Positions 9,357 to 18,872 of a DNA stretch of 64,000 nt are shown piece after piece. How positions within the stretch are numbered: position 1 is the stretch's first letter; each line of letters opens with the position of its first letter. The notes beneath the pieces were generated by a model that was given only the letters and a program-made list of their open reading frames with translations, was not told the origin of the DNA and made no database searches. The stretch is from Rhizobium sp. 16-449-1b (lineage in GTDB: Bacteria; Pseudomonadota; Alphaproteobacteria; Rhizobiales; Rhizobiaceae). The position numbers and the translations under genes are program-made. The stretch spans positions 124,001 to 188,000 of the forward strand of contig NZ_JAGHMH010000026.1 of the NCBI RefSeq assembly GCF_017741935.1, written 5' to 3'.

Positions 9357-9611
9357 TCTCATGTACTTGAGTTCTCGCGGAACGGGCCTTCTGGTTCCAT
9401 AAATCGCATTATGCGAGATGTTATAACGTTACATGAAAAGGAGCGAAGAAGAGATTTCGACTTTCCGAGGCACCTTGGCTGCCGTCGACCAGGTCCCGGC
9501 GGCAGCTCTTTTTGTTGGGGCGTCGCCAACTCACCTCCACCGATGTTTCGATGAGGGCACTCGGTGCCACGCTCTCCGCCGACCACGGCGCAACCAACCG
9601 CGATTTTTGTC

Positions 9612-9812
9612 ATGAAGGAATGGATACTTTCGCCGCTTGAAAAGAGCTGCATCCGATGGATTTATCGAGGCAGAACCGTCGCCGAGATCGCATCCCTCGA
9701 GGGTAAGAGCGTTGTTGATATCGAAAACTGCCTGCGAAGTGCTTTACGCACGCTGGAGGCAAAATCGATCGCGGAGGCGCTCCAGAAGGCGAACCTCCCT
9801 AACCCCGATTGA
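9612..9812 (+). CDS. Small LuxR-type helix-turn-helix protein
   Basis: 66 residues beginning MKEWILSPLEKSCIRWIYRG and continuing RTVAEIASLEGKSVVDIENC and LRSALRTLEAKSIAEALQ. This is the four-helix LuxR/FixJ DNA-binding pattern with no sensor domain. It stands alone, with no strong ribosome site. Possibly a free-standing regulator, or the remnant of a longer LuxR protein. Confidence 0.5.
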   Translation: MKEWILSPLEKSCIRWIYRGRTVAEIASLEGKSVVDIENCLRSALRTLEAKSIAEALQKANLPNPD

Positions 9813-10121
9813 GGGGCAAATCACTCCCGACGCCCGCTCTTGACTTGAAAACGGAAGCGATCTTGTTGCCGAGAGCCGCGGGAAGCGTCTGGCTCAAATG
9901 CGAATGCCGTACCCGACAGAGCGTTCCAGCTGGAGCAAACCAATCCCGCTCTTTTGGATGGCGTCCTGGCCCGGTGCCGGATCTTCCACGATCAACCCGC
10001 AGGGGGTCCGCTAGCAAGCTGCGGCCGCTCCGGCTTCGCCTCGCGGTGATCGCGCCCGTCCTCGGGCCTTGTGAGGAGCCATCGAGCGGGAATTGGCCCG
10101 CTCCCGATGGAGCCACTTCAA
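9813..10121. other. Non-coding leader region with hairpin
   Basis: 309 bases without a supported gene. A perfect 7-bp hairpin lies at 10084-10103 (GAGCGGG, loop AATTGG, CCCGCTC) directly before the next small gene. It could be a terminator without a T-run or a structured leader. Confidence 0.4.
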
Positions 10122-10298
10122 ATGTCGCACGATCTTTCTCTCGCCCAGTCCCACGCCTTCCAGCTTTCCCGCGACCTGATGGTCCCGGTCACTCTGTTCA
10201 CGGTCGACGGCGAATACGGCGTCCTTCCGTCCGACGAAATCGACGCCGACGACGATCTGGAGATCGTCCATGAATTTTTCCCATGGGCGGCTCATTGA
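10122..10298 (+). CDS. Conserved small protein, 58 residues, unknown function
   Basis: Begins MSHDLSLAQSHAFQLSRDLM and continues VPVTLFTVDGEYGVLPSDEI, ending FFPWAAH. The start at 10122 has GGAG nine bases upstream; ATG at 10107 is an in-frame alternative inside the downstream arm of a hairpin. The acidic centre and compact size resemble small hypothetical proteins of rhizobial plasmids, but I cannot assign a function. It is the first of the long series of plus-strand genes. Confidence 0.55.
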   Translation: MSHDLSLAQSHAFQLSRDLMVPVTLFTVDGEYGVLPSDEIDADDDLEIVHEFFPWAAH

Positions 10299-10476
10299 GC
10301 CGCCGTTCCTGAGTGCCGCTTGCGAGCGGCAGGCCGCAAGGGAGGCTTCGCCGCGGCCGACCCAGGCATTGCATGATCCGACAATTGTCAGCCGCGCCCT
10401 GGCGGCCTTTGCTCTTCGCGGCTGGTGGAAGCGTGCCCGAGAAGAGACGGGCAAGGAAATGCGAGGAAGAAGAGGC

Positions 10477-11505
10477 ATGGACAGAAGAGAAATAGAGGCG
10501 CTCCGCGAACGGGTGAAGTGTGCTGCCGTTCTCGAGCAGACGGGCTTCGCCATCGATATGAAGGAAAGCACGCGGCGGGCAGTGAAGTTTCGACGGGGGA
10601 GCGAGATCGTCATCGTCACCCATGAGGGGCGCGGATGGTTCGATCCGCTCAGCGATGCAAAGGGCGACGTGTTCGGTCTCGTCGCGCATCTCGACCATGT
10701 CGACTTTCTCGAATGCGCCGGACGTGTTGCCGCGCTCGTCGGTATTTCGATCACGGAACCGGAATGGCGGTCTCCAAAGATAGAGCAAGACTACGACCTC
10801 TCTTTATCCGAGCGATGGCAAACACGCCGCCGTCCATGGCCCGGTTCGTCGACCTGGGCTTATCTCGATGGTCAGCGTTTCCTGCCGGCATCTTTGCTTC
10901 GCGCCGCGATCCGGCAAGATCGTCTGCGCGAGGGGCCATATGCCAGCATGTGGGCAGCGCATACCGACAGCGCCGGAGCCGTCACCGGTTGGGAGGCGCG
11001 GGGTCCCGAGTATCGCGGTTTTGCCTCCGGAGGGACAAAGGTTCTCTTCCGCCTGGGGCAGGACACGGCGTTGCGCCTGGCTGTCACGGAAGCTGCGATC
11101 GACGCCATGAGCCTCGCCGCCATCGAGGGGTTGCGGGATGGAACGCTCTATCTCAGCACCGGCGGCGGATGGTCGCCGTCGACGGAGGCGGCGCTGCGGC
11201 AGATGGCATCGCGGCCCGAGGCTCTGCTAGTTGCGGCGACAGACGCCAATCCGCAAGGCGAGATGTTTGCCGAGCGGTTACGGGCGCTCGCTGACGACGT
11301 CGGCTGCAACTGGTCGCGCCTTCGCCCGCCGGCGGACGACTGGAACGAGGCCCTGAAAATCAGGGAGAAAGAAAGGAGGGAGAGGAAGGAAGGCGGCGTG
11401 CCGCATTCGCTTCGCCCGCGTCAAGGGAGGCTTCGCCCGGCGGAGCCGGCCCTTGACCCGGCCGGTCGCGATGCCGGCGGCCCGGAAGGTGTCATGAAGG
11501 ACTGA
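10477..11505 (+). CDS. DUF3991 / Toprim-domain protein
   Basis: 342 residues starting MDRREIEALRERVKCAAVLE after a GAGGAAGAAGAGG ribosome region. The N-terminal part resembles the zinc-finger/DUF3991 portion of primase-like plasmid proteins (GWFDPLSDAKGDVFGLVAHL). The Toprim-like part follows, with LAVTEAAIDAMSLAAIEG (about residues 190-210), TGGGW and VAATDANPQGEMFAERL, which hold the acidic residues expected of a Toprim fold. The tail from about 290 is charged and low-complexity. Its last 100 bases encode a strong hairpin (GTCAAGGG ... CCCTTGAC). Proteins of this type sit next to mobilisation or helicase genes; a role in priming or processing incoming DNA is inference. Confidence 0.75.
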   Translation: MDRREIEALRERVKCAAVLEQTGFAIDMKESTRRAVKFRRGSEIVIVTHEGRGWFDPLSDAKGDVFGLVAHLDHVDFLECAGRVAALVGISITEPEWRSPKIEQDYDLSLSERWQTRRRPWPGSSTWAYLDGQRFLPASLLRAAIRQDRLREGPYASMWAAHTDSAGAVTGWEARGPEYRGFASGGTKVLFRLGQDTALRLAVTEAAIDAMSLAAIEGLRDGTLYLSTGGGWSPSTEAALRQMASRPEALLVAATDANPQGEMFAERLRALADDVGCNWSRLRPPADDWNEALKIREKERRERKEGGVPHSLRPRQGRLRPAEPALDPAGRDAGGPEGVMKD

Positions 11506-11571
11506 AGAGGATGGCAAGGTCGGAAGGACAGTGCCGCACTTCGGTCCGGAACCACTCCGAAGGAGCCGCAG

Positions 11572-12177
11572 ATGAATCCCTCTTCCGCAATCCGCAAAGT
11601 CTTCCAGGGCGTCGCCTCACGCCAGCAAATGTACCGGATGTTCGATCGTCACGCCCAGCGTCCGAACCGCTGGGAGGATGACGCTGCCCCGCTCTATGCC
11701 GGCGAATGGTTCGAGATCGCCGATACCGAACATGACTACATGTTCGAAATCCTGCCGCCGCTCTGGATCCGTGGATCGATGTTTGCGATGCGCGAGTTTC
11801 TGACAGGATCGGTGACATCGGTGTTCTTTGCGCTGCGGATCGACGGCGTCATCCGGCATTTCCATGGCTATTGCGATCTTTCCGACCGCCAGGCCGTTGA
11901 ACGCATGCGGGTCGAAATCATCGAGCGCGAGAGCCGGCCGGTGCGCGCCATGTCGCGCGAGGAACGGCTTGAGCATATCTGGAGTATGACGGCGGACGAC
12001 TATCGTGGTTATGCTGGCGAGCGCTGGCCGGAGGAGTCGCGTGGCAAGCGCACGATCATGCTTTACGGCGGCCAGACGGGCAGCACCCTGAAGCTGCTGG
12101 ACGATCTCTCCGACGACGAAATCGCAGCCAAGCTGCCGGTGCAACTGCGCCACCTCCCCTCGCCGATCGCCGCATGA
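11572..12177 (+). CDS. DUF1419 protein
   Basis: 201 residues, start supported by GAAGGAG about 6 bases upstream. It contains QQMYRMFDRHAQRPNRWEDD, AGEWFEIADTEHDYMFEILP and MREFLTGSVTSVFFALRIDG, diagnostic of the DUF1419 family of rhizobial plasmids. No catalytic motif or membrane segment is visible. It is followed 13 bases later by the DUF3085 gene, so the two are probably cotranscribed. Function unknown. Confidence 0.8.
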   Translation: MNPSSAIRKVFQGVASRQQMYRMFDRHAQRPNRWEDDAAPLYAGEWFEIADTEHDYMFEILPPLWIRGSMFAMREFLTGSVTSVFFALRIDGVIRHFHGYCDLSDRQAVERMRVEIIERESRPVRAMSREERLEHIWSMTADDYRGYAGERWPEESRGKRTIMLYGGQTGSTLKLLDDLSDDEIAAKLPVQLRHLPSPIAA

Positions 12178-12190
12178 AGGAGGTCGCGCC

Positions 12191-12592
12191 ATGCTTTCCT
12201 TCCCGCTCACATCCGTCCGCGCGGTGATTGCCCGCGGTCGGGCCGATGCGGAGGCCAATGGTGGCTTTCGTGATCTCTATTACGGCCTGCGCCCTGGCAA
12301 GGACGAGAAGCCGGGCCTCTGGCTCGTCGGCGATCACGGCGTTTATCTGATGTCCAACGGCAAGCTGCTCGATGGCGCCAAGCCCTTGGTCGTCTATGCC
12401 GAGGAGTGCGATCCCAGCACCAATGACGACTGGTTCGACGTCAAACGCCGGACATTCGGCGGCGACGACGGCGTCGATTTCATCGACGCGGAACAGCTGG
12501 AACCGATGATGGCGGCGGCTCCAGAGGCGACGCACCTTCGCATCGCATTTCATCAGGACTCGATGCAGCTCACCCTGATCGCGAAGTCCTGA
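12191..12592 (+). CDS. DUF3085 protein
   Basis: 133 residues with GGFRDLYYGLRPGKDEKPGL and LWLVGDHGVYLMSNGKL, typical of DUF3085. AAGGAGG lies upstream of the ATG. It sits between the DUF1419 gene and the giant methyltransferase-helicase gene, an arrangement that suggests one functional unit. Function unknown. Confidence 0.78.
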   Translation: MLSFPLTSVRAVIARGRADAEANGGFRDLYYGLRPGKDEKPGLWLVGDHGVYLMSNGKLLDGAKPLVVYAEECDPSTNDDWFDVKRRTFGGDDGVDFIDAEQLEPMMAAAPEATHLRIAFHQDSMQLTLIAKS

Positions 12593-12704
12593 TCACTGAG
12601 ACCACCGGCCCCCGTCAGGCCACCAATCCCTGAACCCAGAGCGTACTTCAATCCCGCGAGCTTTTCCGCGGGTGATGACGCTCGCCTTTCCCGAGGAGAA
12701 CTTC

Positions 12705-15700
12705 ATGAGCAACGATCCCTTCACTCTCGACATGTTCGGCAGCAGCGCGCTGTCGTCCGGCCTTGGCCTCGGCGGCGTCACAGCATTTGGCGGTTTCGAT
12801 GCCGTTGCTGCCAATGACGACGACCCCGAACCGACACCGCCCTCTTCTGCCCCGGCCTTGCCGGTCGCGACGGCAAAGCGTCCGGCGCCGCGGCGACAGG
12901 GCGGCCGGTCCAACTTCTACCTCGACGATGCCGATCGCGTTCTTGCGGCGACGTGGAAGGAACGGGCGCGCATCAATGTCGCGGCGATCCTGATCGCAAA
13001 CAACATCGAGAAGCAGGACCGGCCGGCCACTCGCGAGGAGCAGCAGCGGTTGATCCGCTTTACAGGCTTTGGCGCATCGGAACTTGCGAACACGATATTC
13101 CGTCGTCCGGGCGAGCCTGACTTCCGCGCCGGCTGGAGCGAGCTTGGCACTTCGCTCCAGAGTGCGGTTTCGGAGGGAGACTACGCGTCCCTTGCCCGCT
13201 GCACGCAATATGCGCATTTCACGCCGGAGTTCATCATCCGGTCCATCTGGGCGAGCTTGCAGCGCCTTGGCTGGCGTGGCGGCCGGGTGCTCGAGCCTGG
13301 CATCGGCACCGGCCTGTTCCCCGCGCTGATGCCGAAAGCATTGCGCGATCGGAGTTTCTTCACCGGTATCGAGCTTGACCCTGTCACCGCCAGGATCGTC
13401 CGCCTGCTACAGCCGAAGGCGCGGATCATCAACGGCGACTTTGCGCGCGCCGATCTGGCGCCGATTTACGATCTCGCCATCGGCAATCCGCCTTTCTCCG
13501 ACCGGACCGTCCGATCCGACCGGGCCTATCGCTCGCTGGGCTTGCGGCTGCATGACTATTTCATCGCCCGTTCGATCGACCTCCTGAAACCCGGCGCGCT
13601 CGGCGCCTTCGTCACCAGCGCCGGCACGATGGACAAGGCGGATGCGACAGCACGCGAACACATCGCCAAAACCGCGGACCTGATCGCCGCGATCCGCCTG
13701 CCGGAGGGCACCTTCCGCCGCGATGCCGGCACGGACGTCGTGGTTGACCTGCTCTTCTTCCGCAAGCGCAAGACCGGGGAGGCTGAGGGAGACCTCTCCT
13801 GGCTCGCCCTTGAGGAGGTGCGACCGGCGACGCAAGACGACGGCGCAATTCGGGTGAACCGCTGGTTTGCGCGACATCCTGATTTCGTGCTTGGCGATCA
13901 TGCCCTGACCTCCGGCCCCTTTGGCGAGACCTACACCTGCCGACCGCGTGCCGGCGAGGACCTTGAGGCGGCTTTGCAGCAGGCGATCCTCCTGCTTCCC
14001 GAGGGCCGCTATGACGGCGAGCCGACCGAAATCGACATCGACCTCGAGACCGAGCTCGGCGAGATCGTCGACCTTCGCCCCGACAGTCGACAGGTCCGGG
14101 AGGGTAGCTTCCTCATCGACATCAGACGCGGTCTCATGCAGATGGTCGACGGCGCGCCGGTCGAAGTCCAGGTGCGCAAGGGCCGCACCGGCGACGGCAT
14201 GCCGGAAAAGCACGTCCGCATCATCAAGAAACTGATCCCGATCCGCGACGCCGTGCGCGATGTGCTGAAGGCCCAGGAACAGGATCGGCCGTGGCGCGAT
14301 CTGCAGGTTCGCCTACGAATCGCCTGGTCGAGTTTCGTGCGCGATTTCGGGCCGATCAACCACACCACCGTCAGCATCACTGAGGATCCCGAAACCGGCG
14401 AGGTGCGCGAAACGCACCGCCGCCCGAACCTGCAGCCCTTTCTTGACGACCCCGATTGCTGGCTGGTCGCCTCAATCGAGGATTACGATCTCGACACCGA
14501 CACGGCCAAGCCCGGCCCGATCTTTTCCGAACGGGTGATTTCGCCCCCTGCCCCGCCGGTAATCACCAGCGCCGCCGATGCACTCGCTGTTGTCCTCAAC
14601 GAACGTGGTCGCGTCGATATCGAGCATATCGCCGAACTGCTGCACAGACATGCCGATGCGGTCGTCGATGAACTCGGCGATTCAATCTTCCGGGATCCTG
14701 ACGACGGGTCCTGGCAGACGGCCGACGCCTATCTCGCCGGCCCGGTCCGCACCAAGCTCGCTGTCGCTGAAGCGGCCGCGGGACTGGATCCAGCCTATGA
14801 GCGCAACGTTCGTGCGCTTCGGGCCGTACAGCCCGGCGACCTTCGCCCCTCCGACATCACCGCACGTCTGGGTGCGCCGTGGATTCCGGCGAGCCATGTC
14901 GTGGCTTTCGTCAAGGAGAGGATGGGCGCCGACATCAGGATCCACCATATGCCGGAGCTTGGCAACTGGACCGTGGAGGCGCGGCAGCTTGGCTACAGTG
15001 CCGCCGGTACATCCGAATGGGGTACCAGCCGCCGTGATGCCGGTGAACTGCTCGCCGACGCACTGAACAGCCGCGTTCCGCAGATCTTCGACGTCTTCAA
15101 GGACGCCGGCGGCGAGCGGCGCGTCCTGAACGTGGTCGATACCGAAGCCGCGCGCGACAAGCTGCAGAAGATCAAGCAGGCCTTCCAGGATTGGGTGTGG
15201 ACCGACCCGGATCGCACCGACCGGCTGGCGCGGGTCTATAACGACCGGTTCAACAACCTCGCGCCGCGCAAATTCGATGGTTCGCATCTCAAACTTCCTG
15301 GCGCCTCAGGCGCCTTTGTTCTCTATGGGCACCAGAAGCGCGGCATCTGGCGGATCATCTCGTCCGGCTCGACCTATCTCGCGCATGCCGTCGGCGCCGG
15401 CAAGACGATGACGATGGCGGCCGCAATCATGGAACAGCATCGCCTCGGTCTGATCGCCAAGGCGATGCTGGTCGTGCCCGGCCATTGCCTGGCGCAGGCG
15501 GCGCGTGAGTTCCTCGCCCTCTACCCCAATGCCCGCATCCTGGTGGCGGACGAGACCAACTTCACCAAGGACAAGCGGGCGCGATTCTTGAGCCGGGCGG
15601 CGACCGCCACCTGGGATGCGATCATCATCACGCACTCGGCGTTCAGGTTCATCGCTGTGCCGTCGGCCTTTGAACAGCAGATGATCCACGACGAGCTCGA

Positions 15701-17816
15701 ACTCTATGAGGATCTGCTGACCAAGGTCGACAGCGAGGATCGCGTCTCGCGCAAGCGCCTCGAACGACTGAAAGAGGGTCTGCAGGAACGCCTGGAGGGC
15801 CTCGCGACTCGCAAGGACGATCTTCTCACAATCTCGGAAATCGGTGTCGACCAGATCATTGTCGACGAGGCGCAGGAGTTCCGGAAGCTTTCCTTCGCGA
15901 CCAACATGTCGACGTTGAAGGGTATCGATCCGAACGGCTCGCAGCGCGCCTGGGACCTCTACGTCAAATCCCGCTTCATCGAAACCAAGAATCCCGGCCG
16001 GGCGCTGGTGCTCGCTTCCGGCACGCCGATCACCAACACGCTTGGCGAGATGTTCTCGATCCAACGCCTGCTCGGACACGAAGCGCTTGCCGAGCGCGGT
16101 CTGCACGAGTTTGACGCCTGGGCATCGTGCTTCGGCGACACGACGACCGAGCTCGAAATACAGCCCTCCGGCAAATACAAACCGGTCAGCCGGTTCGCGA
16201 GCTTCGTCAATGTTCCGGAACTGATCGCGATGTTCCGCGCTTTCGCCGATGTCGTCATGCCGGAGGATCTTCGCGAATTCGTCAGGGTGCCTGATATCTC
16301 CACCGGCCGGCGGCAGATCCTCACCGCTAAACCGACGCCGGCCTTCAAGGCCTATCAGCAGATCCTCGATGCCCGTATCAAAGCGATCGAGATGCGCGAG
16401 GGACCGGCACAGCCCGGCGACGATATCCTGCTCTCGGTCATCACCGACGGCCGCCATGCGGCGATCGATTTGCGCCTCGTCATCCCGGTAAACGATAACG
16501 AAAAGGACAACAAGCTCAACCTCCTCGTCCGCAACGCCTTCCGGATCTGGCAGGAGACCAGCGAGGCCACATTTATTCGCCCGGACGGCAAGGCTTACGA
16601 GCTGCCAGGTGCGGCGCAGATGATCTTTTCCGATCTCGGCACCATCAATGTCGAGAAGACCCGCGGCTTTTCGGCTTACCGTTGGATCCGCGACGAGCTC
16701 GTGCGGCTCGGTGTTCCCGCTTGCGAAATCGCTTTCATGCAGGACTTCAAGAAAACCGAGGCCAAGCAGCGGCTCTTCGGTGATGTGCGCGCCGGCCGGG
16801 TTCGGTTCCTGATCGGCAGTTCCGAGACAATGGGCACGGGTGTCAATGCGCAGCTCCGTCTGAAAGCGCTGCACCATCTCGACGTCCCGTGGCTGCCGTC
16901 TCACATCGAGCAACGCGAGGGCCGAATTGTCCGGCAGGGCAATCAGCATGACGTGGTCGATATCTTCGCCTATGCCACGGAAGGGTCGCTCGATGCTTCC
17001 ATGTGGCAGAACAACGAGCGCAAGGCCCGCTTCATCGCGGCAGCGCTCAGCGGTGATACATCGATCCGCCGGCTCGAGGATCTCGGTGAAGGGCAAGCCA
17101 ACCAGTTCGCCATGGCGAAGGCCATCGCTTCCGGTGACGAACGGCTGATGCAGAAGGCTGGACTGGAGGCCGATGTCGCCCGTCTGGAACGGCTGCGCGC
17201 CGCCCATGACGACGACCAATATGCGGTCCGCCGGCAAATGCGCGATGCGGAAGGCGACATCGAGGTCTCGACCCGCCGCATCGCGGAGATCGGCCAGGAT
17301 ATCGGCCGGCTGGTGCCGACTACCGGCGACGCTTTCGCGATGACCGTTCTCGGCAAAGCCTACCAGGAGCGCAAGGATGCCGGCCGCGCGCTGATGAAGG
17401 AAATCCTCACTCTTCTCCAACTGCAGCAGGAGGGTGAGGTTCATCTGGCGAGCATTGGGGGTTTCGATCTTGTCTATGAGGGCGAGCGCTTCGGAAAGGG
17501 TGATGGCTATCGTTACCTCACCACGCTCCAGCGCACCGGCGCGGATTACGAGATCGATCTTGCGGTGACGGTGACGCCGCTCGGCGCCGTGTCCCGCCTC
17601 GAGCACGCGCTCGACGGGTTCGACGAGGAGCGGGAACGCTATCGCCACCGCTTGGAGGAAGCGCGTCGGCGGCTTGCCTCCTATCGCTCGCGTGAAGGCG
17701 GCGTTTTCCCCTTTGCGGATGAACTTGCCGAGAAGCGCAGACAGCTCCGCGACATCGATCAGGCCCTCGCCGATGATGCGAGGCGTACGGACGAAGCCGC
17801 TGCTGTTGCCGCTTAG
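12705..17816 (+). CDS. Giant N6-methyltransferase / SNF2-like helicase fusion, DarB-like
   Basis: 1,703 residues. The N-terminal methyltransferase part (about 80-400) has SAM-binding RVLEPGIGTGLFPAL and the amino-methylase motif GNPPF. The helicase part (about 860-1500) has a P-loop VGAGKTMTMAAAIM, a DEAQEF box, LASGTPITNT (motif III), and GSSETMGTGVNAQLRLKA followed by QREGRIVRQGN (motifs V-VI). The C-terminal 250 residues are coiled-coil-like. The start at 12705 is preferred because GAGGAGA lies 6 bases upstream; ATG at 12672/12675 lies in frame upstream. Similar fusions include DarB of phage P1, which protects incoming DNA from restriction, so an anti-restriction role is a reasonable inference. 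It ends convergently, overlapping the mqsA stop. Confidence 0.85.
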   Translation: MSNDPFTLDMFGSSALSSGLGLGGVTAFGGFDAVAANDDDPEPTPPSSAPALPVATAKRPAPRRQGGRSNFYLDDADRVLAATWKERARINVAAILIANNIEKQDRPATREEQQRLIRFTGFGASELANTIFRRPGEPDFRAGWSELGTSLQSAVSEGDYASLARCTQYAHFTPEFIIRSIWASLQRLGWRGGRVLEPGIGTGLFPALMPKALRDRSFFTGIELDPVTARIVRLLQPKARIINGDFARADLAPIYDLAIGNPPFSDRTVRSDRAYRSLGLRLHDYFIARSIDLLKPGALGAFVTSAGTMDKADATAREHIAKTADLIAAIRLPEGTFRRDAGTDVVVDLLFFRKRKTGEAEGDLSWLALEEVRPATQDDGAIRVNRWFARHPDFVLGDHALTSGPFGETYTCRPRAGEDLEAALQQAILLLPEGRYDGEPTEIDIDLETELGEIVDLRPDSRQVREGSFLIDIRRGLMQMVDGAPVEVQVRKGRTGDGMPEKHVRIIKKLIPIRDAVRDVLKAQEQDRPWRDLQVRLRIAWSSFVRDFGPINHTTVSITEDPETGEVRETHRRPNLQPFLDDPDCWLVASIEDYDLDTDTAKPGPIFSERVISPPAPPVITSAADALAVVLNERGRVDIEHIAELLHRHADAVVDELGDSIFRDPDDGSWQTADAYLAGPVRTKLAVAEAAAGLDPAYERNVRALRAVQPGDLRPSDITARLGAPWIPASHVVAFVKERMGADIRIHHMPELGNWTVEARQLGYSAAGTSEWGTSRRDAGELLADALNSRVPQIFDVFKDAGGERRVLNVVDTEAARDKLQKIKQAFQDWVWTDPDRTDRLARVYNDRFNNLAPRKFDGSHLKLPGASGAFVLYGHQKRGIWRIISSGSTYLAHAVGAGKTMTMAAAIMEQHRLGLIAKAMLVVPGHCLAQAAREFLALYPNARILVADETNFTKDKRARFLSRAATATWDAIIITHSAFRFIAVPSAFEQQMIHDELELYEDLLTKVDSEDRVSRKRLERLKEGLQERLEGLATRKDDLLTISEIGVDQIIVDEAQEFRKLSFATNMSTLKGIDPNGSQRAWDLYVKSRFIETKNPGRALVLASGTPITNTLGEMFSIQRLLGHEALAERGLHEFDAWASCFGDTTTELEIQPSGKYKPVSRFASFVNVPELIAMFRAFADVVMPEDLREFVRVPDISTGRRQILTAKPTPAFKAYQQILDARIKAIEMREGPAQPGDDILLSVITDGRHAAIDLRLVIPVNDNEKDNKLNLLVRNAFRIWQETSEATFIRPDGKAYELPGAAQMIFSDLGTINVEKTRGFSAYRWIRDELVRLGVPACEIAFMQDFKKTEAKQRLFGDVRAGRVRFLIGSSETMGTGVNAQLRLKALHHLDVPWLPSHIEQREGRIVRQGNQHDVVDIFAYATEGSLDASMWQNNERKARFIAAALSGDTSIRRLEDLGEGQANQFAMAKAIASGDERLMQKAGLEADVARLERLRAAHDDDQYAVRRQMRDAEGDIEVSTRRIAEIGQDIGRLVPTTGDAFAMTVLGKAYQERKDAGRALMKEILTLLQLQQEGEVHLASIGGFDLVYEGERFGKGDGYRYLTTLQRTGADYEIDLAVTVTPLGAVSRLEHALDGFDEERERYRHRLEEARRRLASYRSREGGVFPFADELAEKRRQLRDIDQALADDARRTDEAAAVAA

Positions 17817-18244
17817 CTTGCCTGTTGCCGCAACTCTTCGATGAGTTCCGGATGCCGGTCGAGAAGGCGCAGCAATTGGCTGGTCGGGCCGCTTGGCTCG
17901 ACCAAGCCGCGCTCGTATTTGTCGAACGCGCTTTCACCAACCTTCAGGATGCCGCCTGCTTCACGTTGCGACAGTTTTAGTTTTTTGCGCACTCTGCGGA
18001 TTGTCGACGGAGAGGGAATGCCTTCAACTTCTTCCTTCAACGCCCGCAAGGCCGCGTCCGTTGCCTCCATGTCGTTGCCGACATGAACACCTTCGTCGCC
18101 GCTATCGGGATAATATCCCGGCAGGTCGACCGTTTTGCTCTTGCCCTTGTAGGTCACGACAAACGGTCGGACGTCCCGGCGCAGCGTCTCTCCGGTTTCC
18201 GGTGAGATCATCGTTTCGGGCAGTATATTTGCTGCAACCGCCAT
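17813..18244 (-). CDS. mqsA: MqsA-family antitoxin
   Basis: 143 residues. The C-terminal helix-turn-helix (about 85-135) contains LKLSQREAGGILKVGESAFD and YERGLVEPS, as in MqsA. The N-terminal half has RPFVVTYKGKSKTVDLPGYY but no cysteines, so the zinc-binding CxxC pairs of E. coli MqsA are missing. It follows mqsR; the start at 18244 has AAGGAG 8 bases upstream, while ATG at 18250 overlaps the mqsR stop. It should neutralise MqsR and repress the operon. Its stop overlaps that of the giant helicase gene on the other strand. Confidence 0.85.
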   Translation of the reverse strand: MAVAANILPETMISPETGETLRRDVRPFVVTYKGKSKTVDLPGYYPDSGDEGVHVGNDMEATDAALRALKEEVEGIPSPSTIRRVRKKLKLSQREAGGILKVGESAFDKYERGLVEPSGPTSQLLRLLDRHPELIEELRQQAS

Positions 18245-18246
18245 TA

Positions 18247-18558
18247 TCATCTCTCCTTGAATGACATGATCCGGAATTCCGTGATCACGTCCGCCTGGAA
18301 TTTCACATAAAGCACCATGCCGTGCTCGGGGACCGGCACATGATAAACATCTTGCCATACCCGATGGTCTGCGTTCGCTGTCATCGACTTGTAGAACATA
18401 CGGCGCTCGATGGTGTCGATGGTCGCGACGATGCCGGCGCGGTCGTAGCCCAATGAGGCGGCATCCCGCAGCGCCGTCGTCGTGATGGCAAGCGTCGAAA
18501 TCGACCCCAAAACAGCTTTAACGGCCTCGAGATCGTATGTCGGGCGCCTTTTCTCCAT
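18247..18558 (-). CDS. mqsR: MqsR-family toxin (mRNA interferase)
   Basis: 103 residues, close to the 98 of E. coli MqsR. Typical stretches are RRPTYDLEAVKAVLGSISTL at the N-terminus, then IDTIERRMFYKSMTANADH and VWQDVYHVPV. MqsR is a GCU-specific RNase of RelE-like fold. Toxin first and antitoxin second is the usual mqsRA order. Start at ATG 18558; a GTG at 18573 lies inside the operator. Likely role is post-segregational killing or stress control of the plasmid. Confidence 0.88.
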   Translation of the reverse strand: MEKRRPTYDLEAVKAVLGSISTLAITTTALRDAASLGYDRAGIVATIDTIERRMFYKSMTANADHRVWQDVYHVPVPEHGMVLYVKFQADVITEFRIMSFKER

Positions 18559-18567
18559 GACTTTATA

Positions 18568-18586
18568 TGACACCTTAATGGTGTCA
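18568..18586 (-). promoter_or_regulatory. Palindromic operator/promoter of mqsRA
   Basis: Perfect 7-bp inverted repeat TGACACC - TTAAT - GGTGTCA, lying 10 bases before the mqsR ATG. On the minus strand it contains TTGACA and is followed by TATAAA, so the dyad overlaps promoter-like sequence. This is the expected place for autoregulation by MqsA. Confidence 0.6.
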
Positions 18587-18872
18587 AATCAAGCTTGTCG
18601 TTGTGGGGAAAAGATAGAGGAAAATCCGGGAGGAGAACCGGTCGCAGATCGGTCGTCCCGTCGCCGCTTGCGCTCAACCGCCGCCTCCGCATCCCGGCCA
18701 CTCGTCCCGCGCAGGGCGCGAGGCACCCCGCTTGTCCTTCGAAGCAGGGACGCTCGGCCGCAGTTGCGCCGGTCCGCCCGTCCTGCGGTTCGGAAAGTGT
18801 CTTCGGAAAGAGATGAAGACAGGAAGGACCGGCAAGAGGCCGCGTCCCCGCATCCCGGAAGAGGAAAATCCC
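18587..18872. other. GC-rich leader before ParB-like gene
   Basis: Non-coding stretch between the mqsRA operator and the ParB-like gene. It includes CGTCCCGCGCAGGG (around 18704), a string also found in the leader at about 22650, and several purine-rich blocks. Probably a long structured 5' leader. Confidence 0.4.

Noticed and set aside
9359..9652. Minus-strand frame of 97 residues after hpaC
   Set aside because: Overlaps the small HTH gene on the other strand and shows no family features.
15306..17648. 780-residue open frame antisense to the methyltransferase-helicase
   Set aside because: Shadow of the high-GC plus-strand gene, whose helicase motifs are unmistakable; no domain recognised in the antisense frame.
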